Source of the DNA: Candidatus Cloacimonadota bacterium
Lineage (GTDB): Bacteria; Cloacimonadota; Cloacimonadia; Cloacimonadales; TCS61
DNA: 14,805 bases
Reading direction: 5' to 3'
Assembly (NCBI GenBank): GCA_030445745.1
Contig: JASUTE010000030.1
Location: 1-14,805 of the forward strand
The notes beneath the pieces were generated by a model. That model made no database searches. It was not told the DNA's origin and saw only the letters and a list, made by a program, of their open reading frames with translations. Within the stretch, counting starts at the first letter, position 1. Each line of letters begins with the position of its first letter. Positions 13,000 through 14,805 of this stretch are shown here, one piece after another. Position numbers and translations under genes: made by a program.

Positions 13000-14256
13000 A
13001 TGAAAAATAGAATAGATACGTTTGTCAATTCGGAAGTTGGCAAGTTGGAAGCGGTTATTTTGCACACACCGGGCAAAGAGGTGGAAAATATGAATCCACA
13101 CAACGTGCAAAAGGCGCTTTACAGCGATATTTTGAACCTTTCAGTAGCGCAAAGCGAATACGCAGAACTAAAAGAGGTCCTGCAAAAAGTTAGCCGCGTT
13201 TTCGAAGTAAAAGACCTCTTTATCGATGCTATTTCCAACAGCAAAGTAAAAGAAAGATTGATAAATAAGATCTGCCAGAATGAACAAAGGGGCGAGCTTT
13301 ATGAAGAGTTAATGCAAATGGATAGTCGACAATTGGCAACCTCTCTTTTAGAAGGTGTTCCCAGCAAAAAAAATACTCTCACCGAATTTATGAACAAAGA
13401 TCTCTATGCGCTAAGACCGCTACACAACTTCTTTTTCACCCGCGATGCTTCCATCACTATTCACGAGAAGGTGCTAATAGGTGATATGATGAGCACCGTG
13501 CGTAAACGTGAATCTCTGATAATGGAGACTATTTTCGACTTCAGCTCGCAACTTAAATCTACTACCATAAATCCAGAGAATTATCCACCCAAACACCCCA
13601 ATGTTATTATTGAAGGTGGCGATATACTGGTAGCTCGTGAGGATATTTTGCTTATTGGAATTGGCGGGCGTACCAATACTGTGGGAGTAGATTTTATTTT
13701 GGAAAAAATGATGGAATCAGATTCTAACTACCATATCGTGGTTCAGGAACTGCCTAAGGAACCAGAATCTTTTATTCACTTAGATATGGTTTTTACCCTG
13801 TTGGACGTGGATAAATGCATGGTCTATGAACCTTTGATATTAAAGCCGAACCGCTATCAGACCATTCATATTGAAGTTAAAGATGGTAAGGTGAAAAAAA
13901 TAGAGGAAGTTAGGAATATCCCCACAATTTTAGCTAAATTAGGTATGGAATTGCAACCGATTATGTGTGGTGGCAGCAAAGACCAGCGTATTCAGGAACG
14001 CGAACAATGGCATAGTGGTGCTAATTTCTTTGCTTTTGCACCGGGTCAGGTTCTGGGTTATGCCCGCAATGTATATACTTTGGAAGAGATGAATAAATAC
14101 GGTTTCGATATCATTCACGCCCAAGATTTCCTGAATGGAAAAGCTGAAATAAAAGATGGTCAGAAATATGTGCTTGCTATCTCTGGCTCCGAGCTCTCGC
14201 GTGGAGGCGGTGGCTGCCGCTGTATGACCATGCCGGTTAAAAGAAAACTAGTTTAG
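13000..14256 (+). CDS. arcA: Arginine deiminase
   Basis: This enzyme hydrolyses L-arginine to citrulline and ammonia, the first step of the arginine deiminase route to ATP. The protein has 418 residues, normal for the family. Motifs are SEVGKLEAVILHTPG (11-25), NFFFTRDASI (143-152), IIEGGDILV (203-211), the catalytic His260 in FIHLDMVFT, CGGSKD, and the C-terminal GGGGCRCMTMP, in which Cys408 is the expected nucleophile. Cys406, two residues before it, replaces a residue that is not usually Cys. ATG 13000 follows GGGAG (12988-12992). No arcB, arcC or arginine/ornithine exchanger is present in the window. Downstream is repeat-rich non-coding DNA, so the partner genes, if any, lie elsewhere or upstream of the window. 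Confidence 0.95.
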   Translation: MKNRIDTFVNSEVGKLEAVILHTPGKEVENMNPHNVQKALYSDILNLSVAQSEYAELKEVLQKVSRVFEVKDLFIDAISNSKVKERLINKICQNEQRGELYEELMQMDSRQLATSLLEGVPSKKNTLTEFMNKDLYALRPLHNFFFTRDASITIHEKVLIGDMMSTVRKRESLIMETIFDFSSQLKSTTINPENYPPKHPNVIIEGGDILVAREDILLIGIGGRTNTVGVDFILEKMMESDSNYHIVVQELPKEPESFIHLDMVFTLLDVDKCMVYEPLILKPNRYQTIHIEVKDGKVKKIEEVRNIPTILAKLGMELQPIMCGGSKDQRIQEREQWHSGANFFAFAPGQVLGYARNVYTLEEMNKYGFDIIHAQDFLNGKAEIKDGQKYVLAISGSELSRGGGGCRCMTMPVKRKLV

Positions 14257-14281
14257 CTATAGATTAAAACTAGTTTCATTT
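14245..14281 (+). terminator. Hairpin at the end of arcA, possible terminator
   Basis: AAACTAGTTT occurs at 14245-14254, including most of the stop codon, and again at 14267-14276. It is self-complementary, so the two copies can pair over a 12-base loop. CATTTT follows. The T tail is weak. Confidence 0.45.
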
Positions 14282-14349
14282 TCAAGAAAAGTAAGATCCC
14301 AACTTAATTTTGTAGAAACAACTCACGTGAACTGTCCTTTTTAACTCAA

Positions 14350-14491
14350 TCTGCCATCGTTCCACTTCGGCGAGACAAGCCGGCGAGACAGGTTGTAGGT
14401 TTCCCTTGTTGCGAACTCATTCCGCCTTCGCCAAAGTTTACCTGCCTACGGCAGCGTCAAAGGCGACCAGGGCTACGGTCAAGCAGGCAGA
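14350..14491. repeat. Palindromic repeat unit 1, GC-rich, with tandem 13-mers
   Basis: The unit is bounded by TCTGCC (14350-14355) and its inverse GGCAGA (14486-14491). Inside, CGGCGAGACA occurs at 14368 and again at 14381, a tandem repeat with a period of 13. CTGCC-TAC-GGCAG (14442-14454) forms a perfect small hairpin. The base composition is clearly richer in GC than the neighbouring genes. Confidence 0.6.
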
Positions 14492-14507
14492 ATGACAGCA
14501 TATTTTG

Positions 14508-14560
14508 CTCCCCTTTTTAAGGGGAGAAGCTCTGCGAGCTCTGCGTAGCAGAGCAGAGGG
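14508..14560. repeat. Palindromic repeat unit 2, two adjacent hairpins
   Basis: CTCCCCTT (14508-14515) pairs perfectly with AAGGGGAG (14519-14526). Directly after it, GCTCTGC (14538-14544) pairs with GCAGAGC (14548-14554) around GTA. AGAGGGG follows and could compete with AAGGGGAG for the first arm. No gene-associated role is visible. Confidence 0.65.
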
Positions 14561-14577
14561 GTTTCTTGAGAACTGAA

Positions 14578-14681
14578 TTGTCATCTCGAGCGAAGTGGAG
14601 AGGCCTCATAACCTCACATAAAGTTATAATATTGAGATTTCTCCATTCCAGTAGCTTCGCTACTTCCTGTCGAAATGACAA
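14578..14681. repeat. Palindromic repeat unit 3 with TTGTCAT...ATGACAA ends
   Basis: TTGTCATCTCGA (14578-14589) pairs with TCGAAATGACAA (14670-14681) at 11 of 12 positions. Inside, GTGGAGA can pair with TCTCCAT, and GTAGC-TTC-GCTAC (14651-14663) is a perfect small hairpin. The ends match the TGTCAT-type edges of dispersed repeats common in FCB-group genomes (recalled from general knowledge, not searched). Confidence 0.65.
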
Positions 14682-14685
14682 AAAA

Positions 14686-14777
14686 CTGTCATTGCGAACC
14701 CTTTAGGGGTGAAGCAATCTGTAATTAAAAACATAAAGTTAATATAAGACTTTTATTAACAATTTATAGATTACTTC
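14686..14777. repeat. Palindromic repeat unit 4, TGTCATTGCGAA...GAAGCAATCT type
   Basis: The left part carries TGTCATTGCGAACCC followed by TTTAGGGGTGAAGCAATCTG (to 14721). GAAGCAATCTGTAA (14711-14724) pairs with TTTATAGATTACTTC (14763-14777), apart from a C-A mismatch and a G-T pair, across an AT-rich loop. The left arm is the well-known 'GTCATTGCGA...GAAGCAATCT' dispersed sequence. The right arm is worn, so the unit may be old or run past the window end. Confidence 0.6.
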
Positions 14778-14805
14778 GCGAAAGATAATTCAAGAAGATT
14801 TACTC

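Larger units (their letters stand above)
14257..14805. other. Non-coding, repeat-filled region after arcA
   Basis: No convincing coding frame is seen on either strand in this 549-base stretch. After the arcA hairpin, 14282-14340 is plain AT-rich sequence with nothing recognisable. From about 14348 to the window end it is occupied by at least four palindromic repeat units placed almost end to end, listed separately. The AT-rich piece 14727-14760 is the loop of the last unit. Confidence 0.7.

Noticed and set aside
14350-14777. CRISPR array
   Set aside because: The repeats differ from one another, there are no constant-length spacers, and no cas gene is present.

Overview
The window looks like AT-rich chromosome from an uncultured strict anaerobe of the FCB superphylum, most likely Candidatus Cloacimonadota (Cloacimonas relatives). 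The evidence is indirect: a lamin-tail C-terminus at the left edge, an unusually long GlmS, an OmpP1/FadL-type outer-membrane remnant, Gram-negative lipoprotein logic, and a cluster of ferredoxin-bearing MinD ATPases with NifX-like proteins typical of anaerobes. There is no rRNA, tRNA or taxonomic marker, so this placement is inference. All supported genes are on the + strand.

Region 1 (1-1021): the C-terminal end of a lamin-tail-domain protein and its terminator, then an SdiA-regulated-family beta-propeller lipoprotein that appears to start at ATT, followed by its own terminator.

Region 2 (1032-6563): a redox/metal-cofactor cluster. A strong-looking promoter with a perfect 16-bp palindrome filling the -35/-10 spacer drives a DUF134 regulator and a Gly/Arg/Tyr-rich DUF5320 protein. 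After a hairpin come two MinD/Mrp-type ATPases, each with an inserted 2x[4Fe-4S] ferredoxin domain, and a cysteine-free NifX-family protein, all translationally coupled. After a further terminator come a DUF89 (ARMT1-like) phosphatase, an Fsr-like MFS transporter and a second, Cys/His-rich NifX-family protein. The set resembles the gene content of orange-protein (ORP) and other Mrp/NifX clusters whose cofactor and client are mostly unknown. It is the best candidate here for an undescribed system.

Region 3 (6602-6975): a decayed OmpP1/FadL porin gene with a frameshift and a large internal deletion.

Region 4 (7037-12974): an operon-like run of ispD, a 906-residue GlmS-like enzyme, ispF and a U32 family protein, with overlapping or very closely spaced genes. 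ispD and ispF supply the MEP isoprenoid pathway. The GlmS-like enzyme would supply amino sugars for the envelope. The U32 protein resembles RNA-hydroxylation factors.

Region 5 (12976-14805): arginine deiminase arcA behind a hairpin that overlaps its ribosome binding site, then about 550 bases with no gene. Most of that stretch is at least four palindromic, apparently dispersed repeat units packed side by side, more GC-rich than their surroundings.
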